Shown: positions 33,438 to 42,812, numbered from the stretch's first letter. The stretch: 64,000 nucleotides of DNA from Microbacterium sp. 1S1 (GCF_008271365.1 NZ_CP043430.1:2046001-2110000); one strand, 5' to 3'. Notes: generated by a model not told the origin, from the letters alone. Numbers and translations are program-made.

Positions 33438-34598
33438 TCACGCCGCCGACGACGTGTGATCCGGGTGCAGCACGACCTTCGTCCAGCCGTCGTCCCGGTT
33501 GTCGAAGTGCTCGTACGCCTGCGGCGCCTCGTCGAGGGCGAGATCGTGGCTGACGACGCGGGAGGGAGTCGCCTTGCCTCCGGCGATGAGGTCGCGCAGC
33601 GGTCGGTTGTACTTCTTCACCGGACACTGCCCGCTGCCGAGCTTCTGGCCGCGGAACCAGAACTCCCCGAAGTCGAAGGCGAGCTTGCCCTGCCTGGCCA
33701 GGTCATCCGCAGCACCCGGGTCCTGCGGGATGAACACCCCGACGACGCCGATCTGTCCCGTGAACCGCACCGACTTCACGAGCCGGTTCAGGGTGAGGGC
33801 CGGGTCTTCATTCCCGCTCGGATCGTGCGCCTGGTAGCCGACGCATTCGCATCCGTTGTCGGCACCCAGGCCCATCGTCATCTCGTTGACCGCCTCGACA
33901 GGATCCACCGCGGAGTCGTCGATCGCGATCGCGCCGAGCTCCTCGATCTTGCGGAGCCGGTCGGGATGCCGGTCCACGACCATGACCTTTCCCGCGCCCT
34001 TGAGGATCGCGGAGTACGCGGCCATGTACCCCACGGGACCCGCGCCGTAGATCACGGTCTGGTCCCCGGGCTTCACATCGGCGAGCCCCGTGGCGTGGTA
34101 GCCGGTCGGGAAGATGTCCGCGAGCATCACGTAGTCGTTCTGCTTCTCCGCGGCGTCTTCTCCCAGGCGGAGGCAGTTGAAGTCACCCCAGGGCACCCTC
34201 AGGAGTTCTGCCTGGCCGCCGGCCCACGGCCCCATGTCGGCGAAGCCGTAGGCAGCTCCCGCCCATTCGGGGACGGGCTGCGCGGTCAGACAATAGTTGG
34301 TGAAGCCCCGCTCGCAGTTTTTGCAGTGTCCGCAGGCGACGTTGAAGGGGACCGCGACGTAGTCGCCGACTCGCACCTTGTCGACGCCGCTGCCGACCTC
34401 GATCACTTCGCCGAGGTTCTCGTGGCCGAACCATCGGCCGGTCTCGAAGCTCGTCCGGCCTTCGTACATGTGCAGGTCCGATCCGCAGATGTCCGTCGTC
34501 GTGATGCGGACCAGCACGTCGGTCGGGCGTTCGATACGGGCATCCGGTACGTCGGTGACACTGACCGTACGCGGGCCCTCGTACACTACTGCTCTCAT
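33438..34598 (-). CDS. Zinc-dependent alcohol dehydrogenase, glutathione-independent formaldehyde dehydrogenase type
   Basis: A 386-residue medium-chain dehydrogenase. Catalytic zinc site: Cys in TTDICGSDLHMYEGR and the GHE motif (FGHENLGEV). Structural zinc: CGHCKNCERGFTNYC. Rossmann motif: GAGPVGYMA. Length and sequence fit the FdhA-like group that oxidises formaldehyde or related aldehydes with NAD(+) bound to the enzyme; other substrates are possible. The start is ATG 34598 with GGAAGAGG upstream. First gene of a minus-strand run including the TMEM175-like channel. Confidence 0.9.
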   Translation of the reverse strand: MRAVVYEGPRTVSVTDVPDARIERPTDVLVRITTTDICGSDLHMYEGRTSFETGRWFGHENLGEVIEVGSGVDKVRVGDYVAVPFNVACGHCKNCERGFTNYCLTAQPVPEWAGAAYGFADMGPWAGGQAELLRVPWGDFNCLRLGEDAAEKQNDYVMLADIFPTGYHATGLADVKPGDQTVIYGAGPVGYMAAYSAILKGAGKVMVVDRHPDRLRKIEELGAIAIDDSAVDPVEAVNEMTMGLGADNGCECVGYQAHDPSGNEDPALTLNRLVKSVRFTGQIGVVGVFIPQDPGAADDLARQGKLAFDFGEFWFRGQKLGSGQCPVKKYNRPLRDLIAGGKATPSRVVSHDLALDEAPQAYEHFDNRDDGWTKVVLHPDHTSSAA

Positions 34599-34622
34599 TT
34601 CCTCTTCCTTTCAACGATGTGA

Positions 34623-35015
34623 AACGTCGATGGGGTGTCGCAGTGGAGAGCGCTGGTCAGGCCACCTCGCTTCGGCTCTTTCGGTGAGCCGGGCCATCGT
34701 GCCCCTGCGTGCCCCTGAGACTGAGGGCCTTCCCAGAGTCCGGCCGGGGGAGGACAATGCCCCGAGGCGGCACCGAGGGCATCGCGGGCGGGGCTTTTCG
34801 CGTGCCCGCCCCCGATTCCGGATCAGAATCGCCCCTCGGACGCCTTGCCGCGGAGCGCTTCTGATCGCGCACCTGCGCGGAGCACGGGCTCCGTCCGTGG
34901 CGGATCGAAGACGGGCCTGGGGGACCCGGCGGAGGAACGGAAGTGATCCGGGGACGGGAGGTAGCGCGACGAGAGGGGCACGTTGAGGAGATCCCACACG
35001 GACGCCGGACATGCG
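34623..35015. other. Noncoding stretch between the dehydrogenase and tRNA-fMet
   Basis: About 390 nt without a credible gene. It holds the upstream region of the dehydrogenase and a weak 7-bp hairpin (34786-34811, GGGCGGG/CCCGCCC) with a CTTTTCG loop. The open frames here lack ribosome-binding sites and recognisable protein sequence. Confidence 0.5.
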
Positions 35016-35058
35016 AAAGGCCCCCTGGACTGGGATTTCTCCCGGCCAGAGGGCCCTT
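35016..35058 (-). terminator. Terminator of the tRNA-fMet gene
   Basis: 13-nt arms (35016-35028 and 35046-35058) pair with two G-U wobbles around a small inner hairpin. On the minus strand the stem is followed by TTTCG. It begins 7 nt after the tRNA 3' end. Confidence 0.75.
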
Positions 35059-35064
35059 CATTTG

Positions 35065-35138
35065 TTGCGGGGACAGGATTTGAACCTGCGACCTCCGGGT
35101 TATGAGCCCGGCGAGCTACCGAACTGCTCCACCCCGCG
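35065..35138 (-). tRNA. tRNA-Met(CAT), initiator type (tRNA-fMet)
   Basis: A complete cloverleaf on the minus strand, with the anticodon at 35102-35104. Initiator features are visible: the first acceptor pair is a C1-A72 mismatch (CGCGGGG with CCCCGCA) and the anticodon stem has three consecutive G-C pairs (GGG-CTCATAA-CCC). The 3' CCA is not encoded (CAA follows the discriminator A). Confidence 0.95.
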
Positions 35139-35145
35139 GCACAAG

Positions 35146-35151
35146 AGATAA
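35146..35151 (-). promoter_or_regulatory. -10 element TTATCT of the tRNA-fMet gene
   Basis: TTATCT is 7 nt before the tRNA 5' end, within the palindrome GATAAGTTATC. The predicted start site is at or just before the mature 5' end. Confidence 0.5.
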
Positions 35152-35204
35152 CTTATCACGGATCCGGAGAGGCGTCGAATCGGGCGCGAGCCTGGCGGGT
35201 GCGA

Positions 35205-35210
35205 GAGGAT
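35205..35210 (+). promoter_or_regulatory. -10 element GAGGAT, leaderless start of the amidase gene
   Basis: GAGGAT lies 6 nt before ATG 35217. This selects the ATG over GTG 35199 in the same frame. Confidence 0.5.
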
Positions 35211-35216
35211 GGCGTC

Positions 35217-36026
35217 ATGTCCGACAACTCCGCCGTTCCCGTCGCCGTGTGTCAGTTCGCCCCCTCCGATTCGCGCGAGGCCAACCGGGAGCGCATCGCC
35301 GAACTCGCGACCGAGGCCGCCAGGCTCGGGGCGAAGCTCGTCGTCTTCCCGGAGTACTCGAGTTTCTTCGTCGATCCGATGGACGAACGCCTCGCGGCCA
35401 ACGCGGAAGACCTCGACGGCGACTTCGTGTCGGGACTCATCGCTCTGGCTGCGGAGCTGGCGGTCGTCATCGTCGCGGGCGTCACCGAGAAGGCCTCCGA
35501 CGCGGGGCGGGTGCGGAACGCGGTCGTCGCGGTGCGCGGTGACGGCATCCTGGCGGTGTACCGCAAGCAGCACCTGTACGACGCCTTCGGGCAGACCGAG
35601 TCGGACTGGGTGGAGCCGGGGGAGATCGGCGAGCCTGCCGTGTTCGACGTCGGGGGCCTGCGCTTCGGACTGATGACCTGCTACGACCTGCGGTTCCCGG
35701 AAGTGTCGCGGCTGCTCGCGGTCGCCGGCGCCGATGCCCTGGTCGTCCCCGCGGAGTGGGTGCGCGGGCCGCTCAAGGAACAGCACTGGACGACGTTGCT
35801 CGCAGCCCGAGCCATCGAGAACACGGTGTTCGTGATCGCCGCGGACCATCCGGCGCCGATCGGCGTCGGGCACTCCCGCATCGTCGACCCCCAGGGAGTC
35901 GTGCGTGCCGGGATCGGGGCCGAGCCGGGGGTGGCGCTGGGCGTCGTCGAGAGCGCCGCGATCACGAGGGTCCGGGAGACGAACCCCTCGCTCCGGGCGC
36001 GGCGCTACACCGTGGTACCGCGGTGA
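35217..36026 (+). CDS. Carbon-nitrogen hydrolase (nitrilase superfamily amidase)
   Basis: 269 residues. The catalytic triad of the superfamily is visible: Glu46 (FPEYSSF), Lys117 (YRKQHLYD) and Cys155 (MTCYDLRFPE). Members hydrolyse non-peptide C-N bonds of amides or omega-amides (for example Nit2-like omega-amidase). It is convergent, with a 10-nt gap, to an aminotransferase; omega-amidases and aminotransferases often act in sequence on 2-oxo amides, but this functional link is only an inference. Confidence 0.9.
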   Translation: MSDNSAVPVAVCQFAPSDSREANRERIAELATEAARLGAKLVVFPEYSSFFVDPMDERLAANAEDLDGDFVSGLIALAAELAVVIVAGVTEKASDAGRVRNAVVAVRGDGILAVYRKQHLYDAFGQTESDWVEPGEIGEPAVFDVGGLRFGLMTCYDLRFPEVSRLLAVAGADALVVPAEWVRGPLKEQHWTTLLAARAIENTVFVIAADHPAPIGVGHSRIVDPQGVVRAGIGAEPGVALGVVESAAITRVRETNPSLRARRYTVVPR

Positions 36027-36036
36027 CGGGATCGGC

Positions 36037-37239
36037 TCAGGGCCGCAGGCCCGCGAGACGGACGGCCGCCTCCTCCAGCACCTCGACCCGCTTGCACGCC
36101 GCGAAACGGACCAGCCCCGCGTAGTCGGCACGGTGTGCGGGGGAGACGAAGGCGGTGAGGGGGATGGCCACGACTCCGGCGCGCTCCGGGAGTGCACGGC
36201 AGAAGGCCGCCGCGTCGTGGCCGGCGAGAGCGGTCGCGTCGGCCACCGTGAAGTACCCGCCCTGTGGTGCGTGGACCTCGAAGCCGGCTGCACGCAGACC
36301 CTCACCGAGGATCGCGTGCTTGCGCGCCAGCAGCGACGCGGCATCGCGGAAGAACCGGTCGTCCAGGCGCAGGCCGACGGCGACAGCGGGCTGGAAGGGC
36401 GCGCCGTTGACGTAGGTGAGGTACTGCTTGACGGTCAAGACAGCGGTGATGAGCGCCGCCGGTCCGTGCACCCAGCCGATCTTCCATCCCGTCGCCGAGA
36501 AGGTCTTCCCGGCCGAGGAGATGGTGAGCGTCCGTTCCGCGGCTCCGGGCAGGGTCGCGATCGGCGTGTGCGGTTCGTGGAACGTGAGGTGCTCGTAGAC
36601 CTCGTCGGTGACGATCACGGCGTCGTGCCGCGCGGCCACTCGCACCACCTCCCGGCGCACCTCCTCGCTAAAGACCGCTCCCGTGGGGTTGTGCGGGTCG
36701 TTGACGAGGATGATCCGCGTCCGGTCGGAGACCGTCTGGGCGAGCTGCTCCAGGTCGGGCTGGAAATCGGGTGCCCGCAGCGGCACGGTGCGGAGGCGAG
36801 CCCCCGCGAGCGCCACCGCGGCCGCGTAGGAGTCGTAGTAGGGCTCGAAGACCACGACCTCGTCGTCCGGCCCGTCGATCAGTGCCAGCAGCGTCGCGGT
36901 GAGAGCTTCGGTGGCACCGGCGGTCACGACGATCTCGGTCGCCGGATCCACCGTGAGCCCGTAGAACCGGTGCTGGTGCTCGGCGATCGCCTTGAGGAGG
37001 TCCGGGAAACCGCGCCCGGGCGGATACTGGTTGACTCCGTCGGCGATCGCCGCGCGCGCGGCCGCGAGCACGGCCTCCGGGCCGTCCTCGTCCGGGAAGC
37101 CCTGCCCCAGATTGATCGCCCCGGTTCGGACCGCTGCGGCGGACATCTCTGCGAAGATGGTGGGCGCAACGGTACCGTCCGCAGCGAGCAGGCCAGCGCC
37201 GGCCGCCGTGCGACGCCAGGCGCCGGAGATGACACTCAT
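36037..37239 (-). CDS. PLP-dependent class I/II aminotransferase
   Basis: 400 residues from ATG 37239. Fold-type I aminotransferase with NPTG (184-187), DEVYE (212-216) and the PLP lysine in SSAGKTFSATGWKIGW (Lys245). It resembles the kynurenine/methionine/succinyl-DAP (DapC-like) aminotransferases of actinobacteria; the exact amino donor cannot be read from sequence. An upstream in-frame start (37368) is rejected because TAGCCT lies 7 nt before ATG 37239 and the family starts there. Confidence 0.9.
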   Translation of the reverse strand: MSVISGAWRRTAAGAGLLAADGTVAPTIFAEMSAAAVRTGAINLGQGFPDEDGPEAVLAAARAAIADGVNQYPPGRGFPDLLKAIAEHQHRFYGLTVDPATEIVVTAGATEALTATLLALIDGPDDEVVVFEPYYDSYAAAVALAGARLRTVPLRAPDFQPDLEQLAQTVSDRTRIILVNDPHNPTGAVFSEEVRREVVRVAARHDAVIVTDEVYEHLTFHEPHTPIATLPGAAERTLTISSAGKTFSATGWKIGWVHGPAALITAVLTVKQYLTYVNGAPFQPAVAVGLRLDDRFFRDAASLLARKHAILGEGLRAAGFEVHAPQGGYFTVADATALAGHDAAAFCRALPERAGVVAIPLTAFVSPAHRADYAGLVRFAACKRVEVLEEAAVRLAGLRP

Positions 37240-37246
37240 GAAGAAC

Positions 37247-37252
37247 AGGCTA
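37247..37252 (-). promoter_or_regulatory. -10 element TAGCCT, leaderless-type start of the aminotransferase
   Basis: TAGCCT is 7 nt before ATG 37239, with no ribosome-binding site between. Confidence 0.5.
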
Positions 37253-37334
37253 AGGCCATAGCGGAAACTCAAGCCCGGCATACGAAACGCACAGGGTCGC
37301 GGGGCATCCTGAAGGAGCGTTGAAGGAGCACACC

Positions 37335-38894
37335 ATGAACCAGGACAACCCGCAGGACCGCCCGGCACCGGCGTCGGACGACGCCGTGTCGGCCGGACAG
37401 ACCCCCCTCACCCCTGAGACCCCGCAGAGCGCGCCGTCCCCGGCCGTCGAGAGCCCCACGGGCACCCCGGCCGCTTCCACCCCGGCCGCGACGCAGGGGC
37501 ATCACATGCCGCCGACGTTCGCGTCGCGCGCCGCCGACGGCCCGACCGTCGCCCCGGTGCCGCACGGACTCGCCACTCCCGGCCCCGCCGCTGCTGGCAT
37601 CCCCGGCGCAGCGTTCGGTGTCCCGGCACAGGACACCCGGCCGCTCGACGGCACGGTCCCGCCGACCGACGGCACACCCACCGCCACCAAGGAGAAGTCG
37701 CGCGGCGGCACCCGTGTCGCGGCGTTCATCGTCGCGGCCGCGCTCGTCGGCGGTGTCGCGGGCTTCGGAGGCGGCGCGCTGCTCACCGGATTGCAGGAGT
37801 CCCCGTCGTCCGGCACCGCACAGGGGCCGCAGACCGTCACCGTGAACAACCCCGGCTCGGTCAACGAGACCACCGCCGTCGCCACCGAGGCCCTTCCCTC
37901 CGTCGTCACCATCGAGGTGGCGGGCTCCCAGGAGGCCGGCAGCGGCTCGGGCGTCATCATCAGCGAGGACGGCTACGTCCTCACCAACACGCACGTGGTC
38001 ACCCTCGGCGGAGCGGCGGCCGATCCGACCATCCGCGTCACGACGTCGGACGGCCGTATCTACGAGGCGACCGTGGTCGGCACCGACCCGATCTACGACC
38101 TCGCGGTGATCAAGCTCACCGATGCCGAGGGCCTCACGCCGATCGAGTTCGCGGACTCGTCGAAGCTCAACGTCGGCGACACCGCCGTGGCTCTGGGTGC
38201 TCCGCTGGGGCTCGCCAACTCGGTCACGACCGGCATCGTGAGCGCGCTGAACCGCAGCATCCAGATCGCCTCGTCCGCTCTGCCCGACTCCTCCTCCGAG
38301 GACGCTCCGCAGGAGCAGGCGCCGGAGGGCGGCCAGAGCGAGGGACCCTTCCAGTTCGACCTGCCGGGCAACACCGGGCAGCAGGCCACCGAGTCGATCT
38401 CGATCGCCGTGATCCAGACGGACGCCGCGATCAACCACGGCAACTCCGGCGGTGCGCTCGTCAACAGCAAGGGCGAGCTGATCGGCATCAACGTGGCGAT
38501 CGCCAGCGCGGGCAACTCGGAGGACTCGGGCTCGATCGGTATCGGCTTCGCCATCCCGTCCAACATCGCCCAGCGGGTCTCCGAGGAGATCATCGCCGAC
38601 GGCGCGGCCACCCACGGGCTGCTCGGCGCGTCCGTCCGCGACGCGTCCAGCGTCGAGGGAGCCACCGTCGCCGGGGCCTACCTCGCCGAAGTCACGAACG
38701 GAGGCGCGGCGGCGGCCGCCGGGCTCGAGGCCGGAGACGTCGTGACCCGCTTCAACGGGGTGCCGATCACCGGAGCGACCGATCTGACAGCCCAGGTCCG
38801 TGCGGCAGCGGCGAACAGCAAGGCCGAGGTCACCTATGTCCGGGACGGCAAGGAGAGCGAGATCGAGGTCACGCTCGGCACACTCGCCGGCTGA
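37335..38894 (+). CDS. HtrA/DegP-type membrane serine protease with PDZ domain
   Basis: 519 residues from ATG 37335 with AGGAG 6 nt upstream. A Pro/Ala/Thr-rich cytosolic segment (1-120) precedes one membrane helix (about 128-150), so the protease faces outward. Trypsin-like triad: His220 (TNTHVV), Asp255 (YDLAVIK), Ser371 (GNSGGAL). A Gln/Glu/Ser-rich insertion (318-350) sits before the Ser. The PDZ domain is at about 415-510. This is the envelope quality-control layout of actinobacterial HtrA-like (PepD-type) proteins. Confidence 0.93.
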   Translation: MNQDNPQDRPAPASDDAVSAGQTPLTPETPQSAPSPAVESPTGTPAASTPAATQGHHMPPTFASRAADGPTVAPVPHGLATPGPAAAGIPGAAFGVPAQDTRPLDGTVPPTDGTPTATKEKSRGGTRVAAFIVAAALVGGVAGFGGGALLTGLQESPSSGTAQGPQTVTVNNPGSVNETTAVATEALPSVVTIEVAGSQEAGSGSGVIISEDGYVLTNTHVVTLGGAAADPTIRVTTSDGRIYEATVVGTDPIYDLAVIKLTDAEGLTPIEFADSSKLNVGDTAVALGAPLGLANSVTTGIVSALNRSIQIASSALPDSSSEDAPQEQAPEGGQSEGPFQFDLPGNTGQQATESISIAVIQTDAAINHGNSGGALVNSKGELIGINVAIASAGNSEDSGSIGIGFAIPSNIAQRVSEEIIADGAATHGLLGASVRDASSVEGATVAGAYLAEVTNGGAAAAAGLEAGDVVTRFNGVPITGATDLTAQVRAAAANSKAEVTYVRDGKESEIEVTLGTLAG

Positions 38895-38928
38895 TCCCGA
38901 CGCACAGAGTAGGACGCCACCCGCGCGA

Positions 38929-38934
38929 TAGGCT
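38929..38934 (+). promoter_or_regulatory. -10 element TAGGCT, leaderless start of the first CDP-glycerol transferase
   Basis: TAGGCT then CGCCGG (6 nt) then GTG 38941. Confidence 0.6.
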
Positions 38935-38940
38935 CGCCGG

Positions 38941-40194
38941 GTGGCGTCCTTCTCTTTCGGCACCGGCAACGCGGCCAAGCTGCTCCGGATCCCGCTGTAC
39001 GCCATCGGCCGTCTCGGAACCCTCGTCGTCCCGCGCGGCAGCCGGTGGGTGTTCGGGTGTGGTGCCGGCGTGGGAGACGGTGCGCTCGCCCTGCTGAGGT
39101 ATGCAGCGGCGGCGGGCCATGACACCCTGTGGCTCGCCGGGTCGCCACGGGAAGCGGCCGATGCCGAGGCCCTCGGCCTGCGGACCGTGCTGCGCGGCGG
39201 GTTCCGTGGCTGGTGGGCGACCGCTCGTGCCGGTGTGCTGGTCGTCACGCACGGCTTCGGCGACGTGAACCGTTACGGCAACGGCGGTGCCTTCATCGTG
39301 CAGCTCTGGCACGGCATCCCGCTCAAGCGCATCGGCCTCGATTCTCCCGCCACGACCCAGGTGCCGGCGGTGCCGGGTGCACCGGTCCTGAGACGGCTCG
39401 TCGGGCTCCTGTACCGGGGTGCGGCGCAGCGGATCCGTGTGCTGCCTGCGGCCTCGCACCGCGCCAGGGCGCGCCTCGAGTCTGCGTTCGGGCTGGGCGG
39501 TGACCGCGTGGTGCTGACCGGGGAACCGCGCGTCGACGTGCTCTCCTCCGGCACCCCCGAGGAGCGCCGTGCGGTCGCGCGCGAACGGCTCGCCGCGGCG
39601 GTCGGTCCGATCGATGAGGGCAGCCGGGTCATCCTGTACGCACCGACCTGGCGTGACGGCGCCCCCGACCCCTCGGTGCCGACAGCCGAGGAGTGGGTGC
39701 GCATCATGCGGCTCCTGGTCGAGCAGGATGCGGTTCTGCTCGTCCGGTCCCACCCGCTCGGAGACGGATCCTACGCACCGCCGCTGCCGACCGCCCGAGT
39801 GCGTGCCCTTCCGAGCACGGTCGTCAGCGATGTCACGCCGGTGCTTCCCGCGGTCGACGTCCTCGTCACGGACTACTCCTCCCTCGCGTACGACGTGGGG
39901 CTGCTCGCCATGCCGGTCGTCTTCCTCGCTCCGGACGTCCACGAGTACGCACGCACGCGCGGTTTCTACGGTCGCTTCGAGGACGTGGCGGCGGCCGGGG
40001 CCGCGACCGGGTGGGAGGCCGTCCTCGCCCGGCTGTCGTCGCTGCTGGACGATGCGTCCGCGTTCGACGAGGCCGCCGCGCGTTCCGCTACGCTCAGCGC
40101 GGAGATGCACGCGTTCCGCGACGGTCAGAACACCCGTCGGGTGTACCGGGTGATCCGCTCGCGGGGTGTTCCCGCGCCGAAGGGAGCAGTATGA
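38941..40194 (+). CDS. CDP-glycerol glycerophosphotransferase family protein (1)
   Basis: 417 residues of the TagF/TagB-type GT-B family. Signatures: LWHGIPLKRIG near 121, LYAPTWRDG near 232, LVRSHP near 268 and VTDYSSLAYD near 309. TagB/TagF enzymes transfer glycerol- or ribitol-phosphate units from CDP-alditols during teichoic acid synthesis. It is a shorter form than TagF of Bacillus, so it may be a primer or single-unit transferase. ATGA overlap with the next gene makes a two-gene translational unit. Confidence 0.88.
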   Translation: MASFSFGTGNAAKLLRIPLYAIGRLGTLVVPRGSRWVFGCGAGVGDGALALLRYAAAAGHDTLWLAGSPREAADAEALGLRTVLRGGFRGWWATARAGVLVVTHGFGDVNRYGNGGAFIVQLWHGIPLKRIGLDSPATTQVPAVPGAPVLRRLVGLLYRGAAQRIRVLPAASHRARARLESAFGLGGDRVVLTGEPRVDVLSSGTPEERRAVARERLAAAVGPIDEGSRVILYAPTWRDGAPDPSVPTAEEWVRIMRLLVEQDAVLLVRSHPLGDGSYAPPLPTARVRALPSTVVSDVTPVLPAVDVLVTDYSSLAYDVGLLAMPVVFLAPDVHEYARTRGFYGRFEDVAAAGAATGWEAVLARLSSLLDDASAFDEAAARSATLSAEMHAFRDGQNTRRVYRVIRSRGVPAPKGAV

Positions 40195-41627
40195 CGACGG
40201 CCCGCATCGATGACACGGCACAGGCGCTGGTCATCGCAGGGACAGGGCAGCGTCCGGAGAGTGCTGAGCTCACCGGACCACGAGCGCGGGTGGTGGCCCG
40301 CCTCACCGGTGGGGGAAAGACCTGGAAGGCGACGTTCGCATTGCGTACGTCCCGGTGGGGTGGTGCCGAGCTGCCGCTGCCGTCCGGAGAGTACGAGCTC
40401 CGCATCGACGGCACCGATCTGCGGGAACTGCAGCTGGCGCCGATCGTCCTTCCCGGCCTCCGGATCGCCGTCGAGGGCACGGCGGTTCGCATCGCCCCGC
40501 CCATCGACCCCGTCTACGACACGGCGGAAGGGCGCTCCACGCTCGAGGAGCGCTATGTGGCCCAGGCCGGCGGCACGGAGAACGCCGTGTTCTTCGAGAG
40601 CTTCTACGGGCGCACCGCCGGGTGCAACCCGCGCGCGATCGACCGGGAACTCGCAGCGCGGGCTCCGCAGGTGCGCCGCTACTGGAGTGTCGCCGATCTG
40701 TCCGTCGAGGTCCCGGACGGCGCGATCGCGGTGATCGAAGGCAGCCCGGAGTGGTGGCACGCCCGCGGGGCCGCGCGGCTGCTCGTCGTGAACGACTGGC
40801 TGCGGCGTCGCTTCGCCCGCAAACCGGGGCAGAAGGTGCTGCAGACCTGGCACGGCACGCCCCTCAAGCGCCTGGCGCTGCACCGGCCCGGTTTCGATCC
40901 GCGCCGGATGGCGGCCGTGGTGAAGGAGTCCCGGCGGTGGGACGTGCTGCTCGCACAGAACACCTATTCCGCGCGCATCCTCCGCAAGGCGTACGCGTTC
41001 TTCGGCCGGCCGATCTGGGTCGACGGCTATCCACGCAACGACGCGCTCCGCACCGCCGATCCCGTCGCCGTGCGTGCGGCCCTCGGCATCGGCGCGGACG
41101 AGCACGTCCTCCTCTACGCCCCGACCTGGCGCGACGACCGGGCGGAGATGGTCGACTTCGTCGATCCGGAGCTCCTCGCGCGGCAGACGAACTCCGTCGT
41201 GCTCGTGCGCGGCCACTCGCGCACGCTGGAGCAGGGGAGGGACCGCGCCGGTGCCCGGGTGATCGACGTGACGGGATACCCGGAGACGTCGCAGCTCCTG
41301 CTCGCCGCCGACGCCCTCGTCACGGACTACTCCTCCGTCATGTTCGACTTCTCGGTCACCGGCAAGCCGATGTACTTCCTGGTCCCCGACCTCGACCACT
41401 ACCGGGGGCAGCTCCGCGGTTTCTACTTCGATCTCGCCGCGCGCGCCCCGGGCCCTCTGGTCCGGACTCAGGACGAGCTCGTGGCCGCACTGGACGACGA
41501 CGGACACCGCGAGCGGTATGCGGAGCGCTACGCGGCGTGGCAGCGGCAGTTCAATGCGCTCGACGACGGCGATGCCGCTCGTCGGGTCGTGGATCGGATC
41601 GTCGACCTCGGCTTCGTGACGCCGTAG
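40191..41627 (+). CDS. CDP-glycerol glycerophosphotransferase family protein (2)
   Basis: 478 residues. A beta-rich N-terminal extension (about 1-110) without a recognised family precedes the TagF-like GT-B core: TWHGTPLKRLALH near 219, LYAPTWRDDR near 305, and VTDYSSVMFDFSVTGKPMYFLVPDL near 378. The pair of different transferases in one operon suggests priming plus extension of a poly(glycerol- or polyol-phosphate) chain. GGGAG lies 4 nt before ATG 40191. The convergent glycosyltransferase ends 12 nt downstream. Confidence 0.88.
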   Translation: MTTARIDDTAQALVIAGTGQRPESAELTGPRARVVARLTGGGKTWKATFALRTSRWGGAELPLPSGEYELRIDGTDLRELQLAPIVLPGLRIAVEGTAVRIAPPIDPVYDTAEGRSTLEERYVAQAGGTENAVFFESFYGRTAGCNPRAIDRELAARAPQVRRYWSVADLSVEVPDGAIAVIEGSPEWWHARGAARLLVVNDWLRRRFARKPGQKVLQTWHGTPLKRLALHRPGFDPRRMAAVVKESRRWDVLLAQNTYSARILRKAYAFFGRPIWVDGYPRNDALRTADPVAVRAALGIGADEHVLLYAPTWRDDRAEMVDFVDPELLARQTNSVVLVRGHSRTLEQGRDRAGARVIDVTGYPETSQLLLAADALVTDYSSVMFDFSVTGKPMYFLVPDLDHYRGQLRGFYFDLAARAPGPLVRTQDELVAALDDDGHRERYAERYAAWQRQFNALDDGDAARRVVDRIVDLGFVTP

Positions 41628-41638
41628 CTGCCGCCCAC

Positions 41639-42712
41639 TCAGGGCAGCGGGGTGTTGCGCGTGCCGAGGCGCGAGGCGTCCACGGTGTCGCCGGCACCCC
41701 GCAGCACGCCGCTGAGGAAGCCGAGACCCCACGAGAGGTGCATGGTCGGCAGGACGACCAGCGTCCATAGGCGCTGGCGTACCCCGCCCCCGCCCGGAGC
41801 GAGGGCGACTCCCACCACGAGGAGCGCGTAGAGCGCCAGCGGGACGGAGACCACGCACGCGGCGATCAGGGACGCGGTGCCGGCCACGACGCCGGTGAGC
41901 TGCAGCACGCCGAGCAGCACGGCGAGGGCGACGAACACCACGAGCACGGGCGGGGCGAAGTAGCGGAGGCCGTTGCGCCGTCCGAAGCGGCGCACGAGTT
42001 CTCCTCGCCAGGCGCCCGTCGCCCGGAACTGCCGCGCCAGCCGCAGCCAGCTCTCCCGCGGCCAGTACGTCACCGACAGCTCGGGGTCGAACCACACCCG
42101 GTGTCCGGCCTGCCGGATGCGCAGGTTCAGCTCCCAGTCCTCGCCGCGGCGGATGGACTCGTCGAACAGGCCGACCTCGTCCAGAACGGCTCGCCGCATC
42201 ACGCCGAGGTAGGCGGACTCCGCCTCGCCTTCGACTCGACCGCCGTGGTACGCCCCGCCGCCGAGACCGACGGGGGAGTTGTACAGCCGGGCCACGGCCT
42301 TCTGGAAGGGAGTGCGCCCCTCCGCGTGCATGACACCGCCGACGTTGGCGGCTCCGGAACGGTCGAGGGTCTGCAGCGCGCGCGCCGCGTAGCCAGGAGC
42401 GAGTTCGGAATGCGCGTCGACCCGCACGATGGTGTCGTAGCGGCTGGCCCGGATCGCGGCGTTGAGCCCGACGGGGATGTGCGCCGCGGGATTCTCGACC
42501 AGGCGGATCCGGTCGTCGGCCGCAGCGAGGGTGCGGGCGAGGTCGGTGGTGCCGTCGGAGGAGGGGCCGAGGGCGAGGACGAGCTCGGTCGGCCCTCCCA
42601 CCTCCTGGGCGAGCACCGATGCGACGGCGTGCTCCAGGTATGCGCGCTCGTTGAGCACCGGCATCACGAAGGACACCCCGGGGATGGGGGCGGGGGATCC
42701 GTTGGCAGGCAC
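41639..42712 (-). CDS. Family 2 glycosyltransferase, ExoA-like, with C-terminal membrane helices
   Basis: 357 residues. A GT-A domain with VMPVLNER at the N-terminus, VRVDAHSEL near residue 98 (nucleotide-metal DxD-like DAH) and RRGEDWELNLR near 190 (ED acceptor base). Three hydrophobic helices follow (about 245-340), as in ExoA-like polysaccharide synthases. The start is GTG 42712 because CATGAT lies exactly 6 nt upstream. Divergent from the third TagF-like gene; the acceptor is unknown, but the context is envelope glycan synthesis. Confidence 0.88.
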   Translation of the reverse strand: MPANGSPAPIPGVSFVMPVLNERAYLEHAVASVLAQEVGGPTELVLALGPSSDGTTDLARTLAAADDRIRLVENPAAHIPVGLNAAIRASRYDTIVRVDAHSELAPGYAARALQTLDRSGAANVGGVMHAEGRTPFQKAVARLYNSPVGLGGGAYHGGRVEGEAESAYLGVMRRAVLDEVGLFDESIRRGEDWELNLRIRQAGHRVWFDPELSVTYWPRESWLRLARQFRATGAWRGELVRRFGRRNGLRYFAPPVLVVFVALAVLLGVLQLTGVVAGTASLIAACVVSVPLALYALLVVGVALAPGGGGVRQRLWTLVVLPTMHLSWGLGFLSGVLRGAGDTVDASRLGTRNTPLP

Positions 42713-42718
42713 ACGTCG

Positions 42719-42724
42719 ATCATG
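42719..42724 (-). promoter_or_regulatory. -10 element CATGAT, leaderless start of the ExoA-like gene
   Basis: CATGAT lies 6 nt before GTG 42712. Confidence 0.45.
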
Positions 42725-42800
42725 TCACGGGCCGGTCTCCCGTTCTCCCAGGCGGAGCGCAGCCGCCCGCCGTCCGCCGGGAGACGCGAGCGGGACGAAC

Positions 42801-42806
42801 TATCCT
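42801..42806 (+). promoter_or_regulatory. -10 element TATCCT, leaderless start of the third CDP-glycerol transferase-like gene
   Basis: TATCCT then GGTGGG (6 nt) then ATG 42813. Confidence 0.65.
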
Positions 42807-42812
42807 GGTGGG

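Noticed and set aside
34786..34811. Hairpin in the gap between the dehydrogenase and tRNA-fMet as a terminator or riboswitch
   Set aside because: Only a 7-bp stem with a 12-nt loop, no gene ends next to it, and no known riboswitch core is visible.
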